In this document: one piece after another, positions 35,701 to 46,004 of the stretch | Layout of the letters: each line of letters opens with the position of its first letter | Position numbering within the stretch: position 1 is the first letter of the stretch | Assembly (NCBI GenBank): GCA_017302795.1 | Contig: JAFLCB010000001.1 | Span: forward strand, 310,001-374,000 | Length of the DNA: 64,000 nt | Direction: 5' to 3' | From: Deltaproteobacteria bacterium | GTDB taxonomy: Bacteria; Bdellovibrionota; Bdellovibrionia; Bdellovibrionales; JAMPXM01 | Program-made: the position numbers and the translations under genes | The notes under the pieces: model-generated | Database searches by the model: none | The model's input: only the letters and a program-made list of their open reading frames with translations | Told to the model about the DNA's origin: nothing

Positions 35701-36155
35701 GGCGTCGCACCCGTTCGCTGAGAGCGGACGACGAGACCTAGCTGCCGCACACCTTTCCCTAGGCGATAGCGGATCGTGCCTACCGATGTTTGAAATCCAT
35801 CTGCCAAATCCAGGTCGGACACACCAAGCACCAAAGAAAACAACAGCGCCATGATGTCTTCATCCGCAGCGTCTTTTTGATAACGAGTCCAAATAGAGAT
35901 GTCGAGATCCGGCGGCAAGATCCAGCTGTCGCTAGGTGTCGTAAGAGGCTGGTTGCGCGGAATTTGTTTTCGAAAAGCTTTCCACGCTTCTCGACAGACT
36001 TTGATCAGCTCGATTGTTTCAACCGGGGTCCCCGAGGATTCTTGAGCGACTTTCACTTTTGCCACGCAACGAGAAGCAGCCGCTAAGGCCACTCTCTCAT
36101 CCATGAAACCCAGTAAGAAGAAAAGTCCGATTTCCCGGACCTGGTCTCGCTTCAT
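35697..36155 (-). CDS. Small sigma-factor-like protein, region 4 type
   Basis: The 152-residue product ends in a helix-turn-helix segment, ADGFQTSVGTIRYRLGKGVRQLGL, similar to sigma region 4 of ECF factors. The N-terminal part could correspond to region 2, but matches weakly. It lies 9 bases downstream of mreB and overlaps the anti-sigma-like gene. The pair should control a membrane-signalled regulon. It is a divergent member at best, and could instead be another HTH regulator. Confidence 0.55.
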   Translation of the reverse strand: MKRDQVREIGLFFLLGFMDERVALAAASRCVAKVKVAQESSGTPVETIELIKVCREAWKAFRKQIPRNQPLTTPSDSWILPPDLDISIWTRYQKDAADEDIMALLFSLVLGVSDLDLADGFQTSVGTIRYRLGKGVRQLGLVVRSQRTGATP

Positions 36156-36164
36156 AATCCCGAC

Positions 36165-37241
<1,077 letters not shown>

Positions 37242-37334
37242 TCAATTCCACAGCTTAGAACTTTCTAACGCGACAGGTCGCGGCAGATGACGAAATTGCA
37301 CGCGTTCTGTTCAATCTCTGACTACCTTCAAAGC

Positions 37335-37790
37335 ATGACCGTCGATAATTCCTTCGAAGTGCTTTGCCAGTTTTTTCGCGAGCGTCGCGCTCCAAAACGC
37401 GCATTGGCCGCCTTGCGTGAAGGCGTAGAAATTGGAATTCGGATCGGCGGGCAGCTTGAATGTGCTGTTTTTCGCCGAGAAGACGAAATTTTTGTGGAAC
37501 GCCGCGAAGCCATTCATCCCGATTTCATTTTTTCGGTGAATCCAGAAACCGTGATCATCCTAGCCCAGCAAACCACCGACGACATCGGCAACATCGGCTT
37601 GGCGGTTTTCAAAGAGATGCTTGCGGGCAGCGTTCATGTAACGATGCCCGGCGGACTATTCTCAGTTCTTCGAAATGGCTATCTCGAAGTGGTCGCGACC
37701 GGAGGCCCCGCAGTCGCGGCTTATCTTGCGCAGGTCGGCTTAAATTCACCCACGCGTGTCATTCACTTTTTAAAGAATCTCGGCAAATAA
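37335..37790 (+). CDS. Small uncharacterised protein, SCP2-like in pattern
   Basis: The product is about 151 residues. A beta-rich N-terminal half with GQLECAVFRREDEIFVERREA is followed by VFKEMLAGSVHVTMPGGLFS, which is somewhat like sterol-carrier-protein 2 folds. No firm family could be assigned. An upstream ATG at 37287 would give 167 residues; the internal one at 37335 was chosen because the first 16 codons look non-conserved, though neither has a good ribosome-binding site. Confidence 0.5.
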   Translation: MTVDNSFEVLCQFFRERRAPKRALAALREGVEIGIRIGGQLECAVFRREDEIFVERREAIHPDFIFSVNPETVIILAQQTTDDIGNIGLAVFKEMLAGSVHVTMPGGLFSVLRNGYLEVVATGGPAVAAYLAQVGLNSPTRVIHFLKNLGK

Positions 37791-37830
37791 GTCCGCAACA
37801 ACGTAACTGTCGAGGTCTATCTTGCCGCGA

Positions 37831-38559
37831 CTACCTTGGACAGATCGCAGCTTGCTCCTTGAGACTCAGTTTTAAACTAGGAATTGGATGGAAGTTTTCA
37901 ATCCGCGAAAGTACTCGGCCATACTTCGGCAGGTTTCCTTTATCACCGATGTTAGTCTTCCAATACTCCGTCGCTTGCGCGTTCGAATAGTCGCAGAACT
38001 GCTTAAGTGCCATCGCTGCAATTTCTCCACTTGCATGCCAGCCGTTCCAGCAATGTACGAATGTCGATCCCACAGCGGGATTGACGATCGAATTGTGAAT
38101 CGCTCTCATCGAATCTTCGATTCCTTTTTTGTCGAGAAATCGGAAATAGGAATATTCGATTTTACCTGGACGACCATCTTTCATCGTGCACGTGCGCGCA
38201 GGCGCTTTCTTGAAACCCGTGTCGTACGTATAAATAGCGTGTCCAACACCCTCTTCACATAGATACTTAAGCTGGGTCTCTGAAAGCGGGTTCTGGCCGC
38301 GAGATCCGCCCCGATAAAGAATACCGCTGATCGTCGTCTGAAAGTCCTTGATAATCGGCTTCTTACCGGAGGGTTGGGCTTCAGAGTTTTGCGCAAACGC
38401 CACAACGAAGAGTGCCAGAACTGTTGCCAATAATACAGCTTTGCGAATTCCCGCGTTACGGGCTGCGTTTTTGGTCAGCTTTGACCGAGGCTTAGCCGGT
38501 CCTTTGTTTTTCGCTCTCGTGGTAGTTTTCGCAGGTTGCGACTTTTTCTTAGCGGCCAT
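37831..38559 (-). CDS. Exported phosphatase-like protein with a broken CX5R motif
   Basis: The 242-residue product has a Lys/Ala/Pro-rich basic N-terminal tail of about 40 residues, a membrane or signal segment (KAVLLATVLALFVVAFA) and a domain resembling dual-specificity phosphatases (GILYRGGSRGQNPLSETQL). The active-site segment reads FVHCWNGWHASGEIAAM. The cysteine and the following Ser-Gly match the HCxxGxxR(S/T)G pattern, but the invariant arginine is Ala. It is probably not a normal phosphatase. The start has AAGGAG at good spacing. Confidence 0.65.
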   Translation of the reverse strand: MAAKKKSQPAKTTTRAKNKGPAKPRSKLTKNAARNAGIRKAVLLATVLALFVVAFAQNSEAQPSGKKPIIKDFQTTISGILYRGGSRGQNPLSETQLKYLCEEGVGHAIYTYDTGFKKAPARTCTMKDGRPGKIEYSYFRFLDKKGIEDSMRAIHNSIVNPAVGSTFVHCWNGWHASGEIAAMALKQFCDYSNAQATEYWKTNIGDKGNLPKYGRVLSRIENFHPIPSLKLSLKEQAAICPR

Positions 38560-38741
38560 TGCTCATCTCCTTAACAAAATTTATTAACGGTAAAAAATAT
38601 TCAGCCATCGCGCCGCAAGACGGCACTTCCGAAATGCGCAGCCTCGCGTTTAATCGAGATTGCGGGCATACGGACGTGCCTTTTGGCGGGCGAGCTGTTT
38701 ATCAGCAGCTACGTCATAAGGGGTTGCAATGCGTGCGCCGT

Positions 38742-40400
38742 TTAGACGGAATCGCGCCAGGAAAGTTCTTTGCGAATATATTCTTGAAGAGCCTGGCAGG
38801 CATTTACACGTTCTGACTCAGTCCATCCGAGCTCTTCTTGGAACGCTCTTGAAATTCGATTTAAATATCCGAGGCCGTGATCGCGCTGAGACAAAAAGAG
38901 CGGCACACGTCGAGAATAAAAATCGACCAGCGAATCGCACATCGTTTCTCTTATGGCGTGCTTCGCTTCCATTATCCACATACGTTCTTTCGAGCTTAAA
39001 GGTGGACCCGGATCATGCTTGAGGAGAGCTTCAATTTCCATCGCATGTCTTTCGACCAAAAGAGTGACCTCTTCTAGGTCGAGTCCGGATCCGTTCATAT
39101 AGCGCTCAATCGATTGTCTCGCTGACGTCAATGCCTCAACAGAGGCAAGGCGATTGAGTGGCGCTTCAGTTCCTGACCGTCCAAAGCGTACACGCTCTTC
39201 GAGATTAAAAAAATCGAGTGTGCTTTCGACGGTGTCCAAGGCCATGCGACGGTAGGTGGTGTACTTTCCGCCCGCAACGAACGTGATGTTTCGTGGATCA
39301 TTTAAAACCACATGTTCGCGGGATGTTTTAGATTCGGTCACCGAACCGTCGTCGACCAAGGGCCGCACGCCCGCGTAGCTAGAGATAATGTCATCCTTCG
39401 TGAGCTTTGCGCCTGGGAAATAGTGGCTTGCAACTTCTAAAAGATATTTCACGTCTTCTGGGGTTACTGAGACATCCTTGGGATCGCCCGAAAAATCTGT
39501 ATCTGTGGTTCCGATGATGTACATTTCATGCCGCGGAATTCCGAAGACGATTCGCTTCTCGTCATCTGCCGCCATAACAATGGCGTCTTTAACGTCGAAG
39601 CGCGACCGCTTAAAAGTTAAGTGAACGCCCTTTGAGGGCCGCAATATTTTCTTCCAGTCCTTTAAAAGGTCCGTGGCCACGCGATCTGTCCACGGGCCGA
39701 CAGTACTGACGAAGTGCTTGCCACGAATCTCAAAATCTTTTCCTGACTTTGAGTCGTGCGCGATGACCGCGGTGATTTTTCCGTCCTTCATGACTACGTC
39801 TTTAGCCCGAGCACGATTGACCACTCGGGCGCCAAGAGCCACGGCCGAGCGAAGCGTTTCGTGCACGAGCCGATCGTCGTCCATGTACGCATCGCTGTAA
39901 ACATAACTTCCTTGGAGGCCTTTGGGCTGAAGCAAAGGAAGACGACGGCAAGATTCCTCTGCACTTAAGCGCTCATGCGGTTCTGGTGCTTCAAAAAGCG
40001 ATAGCGCATCGTAGGCCCACATTCCTAGGCCCATTAGAAACATGCCGACTCGGTTTCCTTTATAAAGCGGCAGAACAAAGCGCAGGGGGTGGACCAAGTT
40101 CGGTGCTATATCAAAAAGCAGTGCTCGCTCACTAAGCGCTTCGAAGACTAAATGGAATTCATAGTTTTCGAGGTAGCGGATTCCACCATGAATCAGTTTC
40201 GAAGACCGCGAGCTCGTGCCGACCGCGAAATCTTCCGCCTCGATGACGGCAACTTTCATTCCGCGGGAGGCGGCATCACGGGCAACGCCTGCGCCATTAA
40301 TTCCCCCGCCAATAATCACGAGGTCATACTCTTCGCGCTTCATCAGATTAAGCATCACCGGGCGATCGTGAACAGAAAGACGCAGTTCATTTGGCGGCAT
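38742..40400 (-). CDS. glpD: Aerobic glycerol-3-phosphate dehydrogenase
   Basis: The 552-residue flavoprotein oxidises glycerol 3-phosphate to dihydroxyacetone phosphate and passes electrons to quinone at the membrane. The N-terminal FAD site is YDLVIIGGGINGAGVARDAA. Family segments SSRSSKLIHGGIRYLENYE, FVSTVGPWTDR and YAGVRPLVDDG are clear. The ATG at 40400 has GAGGA close by; a TTG at 40409 adds three residues. It is the second gene after the putative acetyltransferase. Confidence 0.95.
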   Translation of the reverse strand: MPPNELRLSVHDRPVMLNLMKREEYDLVIIGGGINGAGVARDAASRGMKVAVIEAEDFAVGTSSRSSKLIHGGIRYLENYEFHLVFEALSERALLFDIAPNLVHPLRFVLPLYKGNRVGMFLMGLGMWAYDALSLFEAPEPHERLSAEESCRRLPLLQPKGLQGSYVYSDAYMDDDRLVHETLRSAVALGARVVNRARAKDVVMKDGKITAVIAHDSKSGKDFEIRGKHFVSTVGPWTDRVATDLLKDWKKILRPSKGVHLTFKRSRFDVKDAIVMAADDEKRIVFGIPRHEMYIIGTTDTDFSGDPKDVSVTPEDVKYLLEVASHYFPGAKLTKDDIISSYAGVRPLVDDGSVTESKTSREHVVLNDPRNITFVAGGKYTTYRRMALDTVESTLDFFNLEERVRFGRSGTEAPLNRLASVEALTSARQSIERYMNGSGLDLEEVTLLVERHAMEIEALLKHDPGPPLSSKERMWIMEAKHAIRETMCDSLVDFYSRRVPLFLSQRDHGLGYLNRISRAFQEELGWTESERVNACQALQEYIRKELSWRDSV

Positions 40401-40405
40401 AGTCC

Positions 40406-40879
40406 TCAACTCTTTGTTGTAGGAAATTCTAAGATGTCATCTTCAATCATCCTACCGTTTCTTGCACGAACCACGTCACCCAGCCCTAAGTCCAAGCGAG
40501 TCGGGCTGTAGTCCATAAGAACCCGCTGCATGTGTTTTTCGCGCCCAATGCGAACAAGGGTATCGATGAGATCCGCGGCGATGGCCGGAGTTTCTGCTTC
40601 TACGTGCTCTATCCATACTGTCTGCGTTTGGCGGCGAAAGAACAAAAATGGTTGGGCCAATGCGTAACCAATAAGTTTACCCGTATGCGGATCGCGACGG
40701 GCCATCGACCAACCGAGCCTGAGGTAATGTTCAAGCGATTCTTTCCGCCACGGCGCGGACCACTCGAGAAATGGGTCCGCTGCCGGAGCTCGAGACCTGG
40801 AAAAAAGATAAACTTCTTCCGCCTCATTCGCCGAAAGGATACGAAATTCGGGAAACTGTGGCGCTTGCGATTCAGTCAT
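40406..40879 (-). CDS. Putative GNAT-like protein upstream of glpD
   Basis: The 157-residue product has a pattern of strands and helices like the GNAT N-acetyltransferase fold (GWSMARRDPHTGKLIGYALA and VRIGREKHMQRVLMD), but no strong acetyl-CoA motif was found. Its stop is 5 bases from the glpD start. The 5' end is close to, and divergent from, the HAD-family gene at 40895. Confidence 0.5.
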   Translation of the reverse strand: MTESQAPQFPEFRILSANEAEEVYLFSRSRAPAADPFLEWSAPWRKESLEHYLRLGWSMARRDPHTGKLIGYALAQPFLFFRRQTQTVWIEHVEAETPAIAADLIDTLVRIGREKHMQRVLMDYSPTRLDLGLGDVVRARNGRMIEDDILEFPTTKS

Positions 40880-40894
40880 GTTTCAATCTTCCTC

Positions 40895-41686
40895 ATGTTC
40901 AATGAATTCAGCTCGGCCCTGTGGAGTGATGTCGATACTTCGATCGCAGGCGCAATTCAACGGCGCAGTTCAAATAATACTCGGCCTGTTGCCGCGTTTG
41001 ATGCCGATGGAACCCTATGGGACTGTGACGCAGGCGAAGCGTTTTTCCAGTGGCAGTTAGATAATTGCCAGCTTCAAGGGCTTCCAGAGGATCCCTGGGC
41101 CCACTATCGAAACTGGAAAAAGCGTGATCCCCACGGCGCCTACGGATGGCTAGCACAGATTTCCGCAGGGACGTCGCTCGAGACAGTCCGCGAATGGGCG
41201 CAGCATTGTTTCGAAAAACATCAACCGTGGCCCTTGTTCCGCAGCATCGGAACTTTGTTTGAAAAATTGAAAGCTGCCGATTTTGAAATCTACGTTGTTA
41301 CCGCCTCCGTAAAATGGGCGGTTGAACCTGGAGCACTACATTTACTTGGTGTCCCGCATGATCACGTTTTGGGAATTGAAACAGAATCCGTAGCCGCGCC
41401 GGCCGGCGGCCCGTTAATTGTTACCGAACAAGTCAAATCTCCGATCACCTATCGCCAAGGAAAAGCTGACGCTTTACTTCGAGCGACCGGCGGCCGTAAG
41501 CCAGTCTTTGCCGCAGGCAATACGATCGGAGATATCGCTCTCCTTGAGTCCGCGACCGATTTAAAGCTGATGATCCAGTCCCAATCCCCCCTGGCATCGA
41601 ATGAACCCGAGCTCGCTCTATCGGAAAAAAAATTGCGCGATCACGGCCGCCCACTGGGCTGGCGCCTCCACGCTTTCCGCTCCTAA
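40895..41686 (+). CDS. HAD-superfamily phosphatase (phosphoserine phosphatase-like)
   Basis: The 263-residue product has the HAD motif I AAFDADGTLWDCDAG, motif II VVTASVKWAVE and motif IV FAAGNTIGDIALLESA. These residues form the Asp nucleophile and magnesium site. Long cap helices lie between. It is similar in layout to SerB-type enzymes, but the substrate is unknown. The ATG at 40895 was chosen over upstream in-frame sequence that reads through the neighbouring gene. Its stop codon is immediately followed by the first 54-bp palindrome. Confidence 0.82.
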   Translation: MFNEFSSALWSDVDTSIAGAIQRRSSNNTRPVAAFDADGTLWDCDAGEAFFQWQLDNCQLQGLPEDPWAHYRNWKKRDPHGAYGWLAQISAGTSLETVREWAQHCFEKHQPWPLFRSIGTLFEKLKAADFEIYVVTASVKWAVEPGALHLLGVPHDHVLGIETESVAAPAGGPLIVTEQVKSPITYRQGKADALLRATGGRKPVFAAGNTIGDIALLESATDLKLMIQSQSPLASNEPELALSEKKLRDHGRPLGWRLHAFRS

Positions 41687-41740
41687 GGTACCGCCTACAT
41701 TTTGGTAGCGCAGGTGCGCTACCAAAATGTAGGCGGTACC
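41687..41740. repeat. 54-bp perfect palindrome, copy 1 (terminator-like)
   Basis: Two exactly complementary 25-base arms (starting ggtaccgcctacattttgg) flank the loop aggt. The element begins at the first base after the HAD gene stop and ends three bases before the stop of the convergent methyltransferase gene (its stop codon begins at 41743). TTTT follows on the plus strand, so it could end transcription of the HAD gene. An identical copy lies at 52452-52505. Confidence 0.95.
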
Positions 41741-41742
41741 TT

Positions 41743-42417
41743 TTAGCTTCGGTAGATAGAAAATCTCTTGAAATGGCGCGGGGGATTCACGTCGCACAAC
41801 CACTTCTCAGTTTTTTGAATGAGATCGCGGGACCGTCCACCACGGGCGATGACAGTAATTGGTTTAGTGGCGGCAATTTTCCTCAAGGACCTAAAGACAA
41901 ACTCAAAGTCTTCTCGAGAGCCAAAATCATATATAAAAAACTGCGAGGCTTCTCGCCCATCGACCTTGGCATCCGCTAATTCGAAAGTACGAAGGTCTCC
42001 ACTATAGAGTTTGAAGGGTAAGTTGGAAAACTGCTTTAGCACCCGTTCCGCTTCGTCCAATCGTTCCTTGACTACTTCAATTCCTATGAATCCAGTGCCT
42101 GGAAACTGAAGGGCTAAGACGGCACCCATCCGGCCATAGCCGCACCCGAGGTCTACAACTACGTCAGCGCTAGAAGTGCCGGCTTCTCGAAGTGCATGGA
42201 AAATATCTAAGTAAGGTGTCGAAAATGTTTGGACCGGTTTACTGATCCAGAATTCCCGGTCGGGAACCACGGCGGATCCGGATCGAACCACGGCCTCGAC
42301 CTCTTCAAGTCGATAGCCAAGCCAAGTGTCCATTTGCTCGGCGTGCGCTTTCACCGATTCATAGTCGACGTTTTCGACTTCGATCAACGGCAGCGGAATC
42401 CCAGAATCGAAAATCAA
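41743..42417 (-). CDS. Class I SAM-dependent methyltransferase
   Basis: The 224-residue product has the SAM-binding motif I VVVDLGCGYGRMGAVLA, an acidic motif II (GFIGIEVVKERLDEA) and motif III-like FIYDFGSREDFEFVF. It belongs to the Rossmann-fold methyltransferases, DOT1-like in its small size and N-terminal helices. The TTG at 42417 is preceded by GAGGGA at good spacing; the next in-frame ATG would remove 28 residues. The substrate is unknown. Confidence 0.7.
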   Translation of the reverse strand: MIFDSGIPLPLIEVENVDYESVKAHAEQMDTWLGYRLEEVEAVVRSGSAVVPDREFWISKPVQTFSTPYLDIFHALREAGTSSADVVVDLGCGYGRMGAVLALQFPGTGFIGIEVVKERLDEAERVLKQFSNLPFKLYSGDLRTFELADAKVDGREASQFFIYDFGSREDFEFVFRSLRKIAATKPITVIARGGRSRDLIQKTEKWLCDVNPPRHFKRFSIYRS

Positions 42418-42557
42418 ACAAGTCCCTCAGTAAACGTTCTTTACCGTCGTCTTTTTAGCCAATTCAATCCACGCTGTCACAATTGAATTTACATTTTTTG
42501 GATTTGCGCTTGCGGCAGGCGCCGCCTCAGCACAGTCTGAAAATGCGGAGGTCTTCG

Positions 42558-43232
42558 GTGCATCGAATACTCAGATTTTCATTGTTTAGCTTAATCTTTG
42601 GAATCAGTGCAGAAGTGACGGCGACACCGAAAGTCACTTTTGACTATTCGTATGCCTTGGACTTTGTTTGTCCAGAGCCAGTCGCTCCGACCATGCAGGA
42701 CGAACTTTTGGCCCGACTTCCAGAGCTGCAACAAGAGTGGAACGCGCAGGGACCTCATCTTTTAAAGGCTACCGTCGCTGCGATCGGTACTCCCTTTCCG
42801 GCGATGGAACTGCAGGCCGCCGTCTTTGCCTGCCCCCGTTTCCCATCGATGGGAACACCACTCGCATTGAATTCGGTCGCCTATCTGCAAAGTGCAGCTT
42901 CTTTGATCCCTGAGATGGGAGGGCAGACACTGCCGGTTTTCTTTTTTGTTTCAACGGCGTTTCATGAAATTCTTCACAAATACATCCAGGGAATTCTCGA
43001 AAAGCGCCCGTCTCGCATTTTGCTCGCTCACAAACGAGAATCTGAGCTCTACAAAGCCCATCTTCATCTGTTTGCGCTTCAGAAAAAAGTTTTCGAGGAT
43101 CTAAAGCTCGGCAATCTTTTGGATTCGATTGGAAAAGTTGAAGCACTTCATGGCGCTGACTATGCCCGGGCCTGGCGCGACGTACACGGTGACCCCTCGG
43201 TCTGCGCTCAGCTCATCGAGGAACTGCGGTAA
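42558..43232 (+). CDS. Exported protein with a HEILH metal-binding motif
   Basis: The 224-residue product has a signal peptide (HRILRFSLFSLIFGISAEVTA). Its centre has STAFHEILHKYIQGIL, which matches the HExxH zinc-protease motif, though the third ligand was not located. A GTG at 42558 is preferred because GGAGG lies six bases upstream and it gives a clean signal peptide; an upstream ATG at 42543 is possible. It is not a recognised protease family. Confidence 0.65.
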   Translation: MHRILRFSLFSLIFGISAEVTATPKVTFDYSYALDFVCPEPVAPTMQDELLARLPELQQEWNAQGPHLLKATVAAIGTPFPAMELQAAVFACPRFPSMGTPLALNSVAYLQSAASLIPEMGGQTLPVFFFVSTAFHEILHKYIQGILEKRPSRILLAHKRESELYKAHLHLFALQKKVFEDLKLGNLLDSIGKVEALHGADYARAWRDVHGDPSVCAQLIEELR

Positions 43233-43346
43233 CTGATATCTTTCAGGCCCACTTCCTGCGTCTACGATCAGTTCCATTTGTGCTTATTTGCGTTAGCTCA
43301 TAAGCTTGTAGCGGCCGCTGACCCAAAACACCCCGAGGAGTTTAAT

Positions 43347-44240
43347 ATGCGCGCGCTTTGGCTTACCGACATTTTCGACCCCGCACTTCGTTCTTCGCCA
43401 CGTTCAGCTTCATTGCCAGGCCAGGCGCTTCGTCTGCTTGGCTGGAACAAGTCGGATGCTACGACGATCACTTACCTTGCCCATCAGGGCGAACAAAACC
43501 TTTTCCTTGCTTACGACATTCCGAAAGACCAACGATTTTCAATTTACCCCGAAAAGCTTTTGAAAAAGCACGCATCTAAACTTGATACACGGTCATTAAA
43601 GGTAAAGCTCCAAGTAATCACCGAAGGCTCGACGTCCATGAGCGCAGGAGCGGAAAGAGTTATTGGTTTCGCGAAAAAAGATGGCGCCGATCTGATCGCC
43701 CTTCAAACTCACTCTCACAAGGGTTTCAAACGCTTGGTGTTAGGAAGCTTTGCTGAAACGATGATGCTTCTTTCGCCGATTTCGCTTCTCATTCTGAATC
43801 CAGATTCAAAAGTGGGCAAGAAGGCGAAGCGCATTCTTTACGCCACAGACATCGAAAAGTCGGCTGATGCTGGCGTAAAAAAAGCGGCACAGTTTGCAAA
43901 GAAGGCCGGAGCGACGCTTCGTCTACTCCACATGGTGCTTCCTGCCTATTCCGCAACAATTGAAGGGCAAGACGCCGACGTTGTGAAATATCGAAAGCAA
44001 GTGGATGACCGTATTCAAGAACTTGTCGCCGTCGCTGAAGCGGAGGGCGCTTCATGCGAAGCGGTTATTCGCGATGAACTGATCTCCAATACGGATCTCA
44101 TACTCAAAGAGGCAAAGGCCTCAAAGGCCGAAATATTAGCGGTTCAATCGAAGGCCGGACTACTTCGCCGCATGCTTCTGGGAAGCGTGGCGCGCCACGT
44201 GGTGCGCGCCGCAAAGATCCCAGTGCTTGTTATTCGCTAA
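43347..44240 (+). CDS. Tandem universal stress protein (UspA-type)
   Basis: The 297-residue product has two UspA-like halves. The first has GFAKKDGADLIALQTHSHKG and VLGSFAETMMLLSPISLLIL; the second has KRILYATDIEKSADAGVKKA and MLLGSVARHVVRAAKIPVLVI, the ATP-binding G-(2x)-G-(9x)-G(S/T) style tail. Duplicated Usp proteins are common stress factors. The ATG at 43347 has GAGGAG just upstream. It is monocistronic by layout. Confidence 0.88.
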   Translation: MRALWLTDIFDPALRSSPRSASLPGQALRLLGWNKSDATTITYLAHQGEQNLFLAYDIPKDQRFSIYPEKLLKKHASKLDTRSLKVKLQVITEGSTSMSAGAERVIGFAKKDGADLIALQTHSHKGFKRLVLGSFAETMMLLSPISLLILNPDSKVGKKAKRILYATDIEKSADAGVKKAAQFAKKAGATLRLLHMVLPAYSATIEGQDADVVKYRKQVDDRIQELVAVAEAEGASCEAVIRDELISNTDLILKEAKASKAEILAVQSKAGLLRRMLLGSVARHVVRAAKIPVLVIR

Positions 44241-44245
44241 TTTTT

Positions 44246-44767
44246 CTATTTCAGGGCTTCGACGTTGAACTTTAAACTTTGAAGCCCTTTGTCGAAGGTC
44301 CCGCCCATCATAGGCGCAATTAACAAGCCAAAATACCGTTTTAGATATGGAAACTCTTGTTGAAAGGTCCAGGTAACTTTGGTGACCGTATCGCTGATTT
44401 TCTCGGTGTGCCATTCACTTTTCGCCGTACCTTCCATAGGAGCCGTGAATTCAAGACCTAGCTTGATAGTTTGATTGGGAACAATTTCTGCGATCGTCAT
44501 TCGCCCCGAACCAGTTTTTTCACCAACCCATGAAAATGTCGAACCGACTCCTTCGTTGAATACCTCTGCCGTGGACGTTGGATCTTCAGCAGCGAAGGGG
44601 CTCCAAGATGCAAAGTTTTTTAGGTCGACTAAGTAGCGATGAGTTTTTTCGACGTCGGAATTAATTTCTATGGATCGCACAAGTTCAGCCTTGGAGCTAA
44701 GCGCCGCGGGCAACAGCGCCAAAACAAGAACGAGAACAAAAACACCGAGCACGGTTTTCTTAATCAT
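44246..44767 (-). CDS. SRPBCC-fold membrane-anchored protein
   Basis: The 173-residue product (from the ATG at 44767) has an N-terminal hydrophobic segment (KKTVLGVFVLVLVLALLP) and a START/polyketide-cyclase-like domain with SWSPFAAEDPTSTAEV and MTIAEIVPNQTIKLGLEF. Such domains bind hydrophobic ligands. The longer in-frame reading to 44821 has no better start. It is convergent with the Usp gene, with no terminator between. Confidence 0.7.
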   Translation of the reverse strand: MIKKTVLGVFVLVLVLALLPAALSSKAELVRSIEINSDVEKTHRYLVDLKNFASWSPFAAEDPTSTAEVFNEGVGSTFSWVGEKTGSGRMTIAEIVPNQTIKLGLEFTAPMEGTAKSEWHTEKISDTVTKVTWTFQQEFPYLKRYFGLLIAPMMGGTFDKGLQSLKFNVEALK

Positions 44768-44962
44768 GCTTAAACTTGAGTTCAGCAGAATACGAAAGTC
44801 AAATAGGCCATCTTTAGACATTGCCGCCGGCGTCGTACTTGGTGCCGTTGTATCTTAGCCCATATTTTTAATGGTAGGTGATCGATGAGCTTTGGAATCA
44901 GCGGTCAAATACTCCGTAGAATACTTGAATTTTACGAAGACCGACCGCTGCAATCAGGACTG

Positions 44963-45976
44963 TTATTTTGTATTAGCTAATCCGTAAACACCGTACTGAA
45001 TCATGTAGCCCAAAGTGTATTCGGGAAATGCGCTTTCAAAAACACTCTGAAGAGCCAAATAGTGCTGGCCGGCTTTTTCTGTCTGAAGCTCGGTTTTTTG
45101 CGCACCCAGAGCCGAGACATATTTCGTTACGATCGAATCTGCCTTCTTCAAGTAGGCAATCTGGGCAGACGCCGCAACATTCAGCTCGGCCGCTTCGCCG
45201 CGACCGCCATACACCTTCGGATTCTTCGAACCAAATCTCTTTGAAAGTTCGTTAAGGCCGGCGATCCAACCTTTTATGGCCGGGACCGGTTTCGCATTTA
45301 CAATCCCACCCTCGAGCCATGCATGGGCGTTATGATGAACTAAGTCGCCGACGAACAATGCATTCGGACCAGAGAGGTAAGCGACGGTTTGATTGCTGCT
45401 AACACCGGAAGAGGAAAGTTCCGAAAGCTCAACTGTCTCGCCATTGCGAAGCTTGATTTCATAGCTTTGATCAAAAACCACATCCACTTGCGAAAGCTTG
45501 GGGTAGGTTTCTTCAGTAAACATTTTCGCGATTTGTACAAAATAATATTTTTTGTAGTCGTGGACCCCCTTCATGCTGTCGGACGTCGCTCTTGAGGCGA
45601 CTACTTTTGCTCCTTGCTCTTGAAAAACACTCATACCGTTGAATTTGTCGGGATTCGGATGAGTGACGACGACAAATGTGATCGGATTCTGAGTTTTAGT
45701 GCGCAAGAATTCTAACGATTTTTTCGCGGTCTCCGCGGTAAATTGAGTGTCGAAAACCACGACTTCTTGTCCGTTGTCATAAAAGAAATTTTTCGTGTTA
45801 AAGCCGTTGGCGTCTGACTCGAACGTGTAAATTTGAGGGCTTGCACTTGTATCGTTTAAATTGCCGTCCTTTTTTACGGGCGCTGTTGAGCAACCAATTA
45901 TGCTAACAGCTGCGCTGCCAGCTAAGAATAGCGCAGGCAAAATCGCGGACCTGAGTAGGGATTTCTTATAGTTCAT
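44963..45976 (-). CDS. Metallo-beta-lactamase-fold lipoprotein with altered metal site
   Basis: The 337-residue product has a lipobox VSIIGCSTA and an MBL-type strand and loop pattern (VVVFDTQFTAETAKKSLEF). The segment normally reading HxHxDH is THPNPDKFNG, so two of the usual histidines are replaced (Asn, Lys). The later GDLVHHNAHAW retains Asp and His. It may have one metal or none. It is divergent from an AraC-type regulator across a control region with repeated CGATATTT. The 195-base stretch downstream to the SRPBCC gene has an 8-bp inverted repeat (44899-44906 with 44943-44950) and nothing else obvious. Confidence 0.75.
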   Translation of the reverse strand: MNYKKSLLRSAILPALFLAGSAAVSIIGCSTAPVKKDGNLNDTSASPQIYTFESDANGFNTKNFFYDNGQEVVVFDTQFTAETAKKSLEFLRTKTQNPITFVVVTHPNPDKFNGMSVFQEQGAKVVASRATSDSMKGVHDYKKYYFVQIAKMFTEETYPKLSQVDVVFDQSYEIKLRNGETVELSELSSSGVSSNQTVAYLSGPNALFVGDLVHHNAHAWLEGGIVNAKPVPAIKGWIAGLNELSKRFGSKNPKVYGGRGEAAELNVAASAQIAYLKKADSIVTKYVSALGAQKTELQTEKAGQHYLALQSVFESAFPEYTLGYMIQYGVYGLANTK

Positions 45977-46004
45977 TTGGGCCTCCGTTTAAGATTGTTT
46001 CTAT

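Noticed and set aside
44899-44950. Inverted repeat cagcggtc/gaccgctg as a terminator
   Set aside because: A 36-base spacing and no T run make a terminator unlikely.
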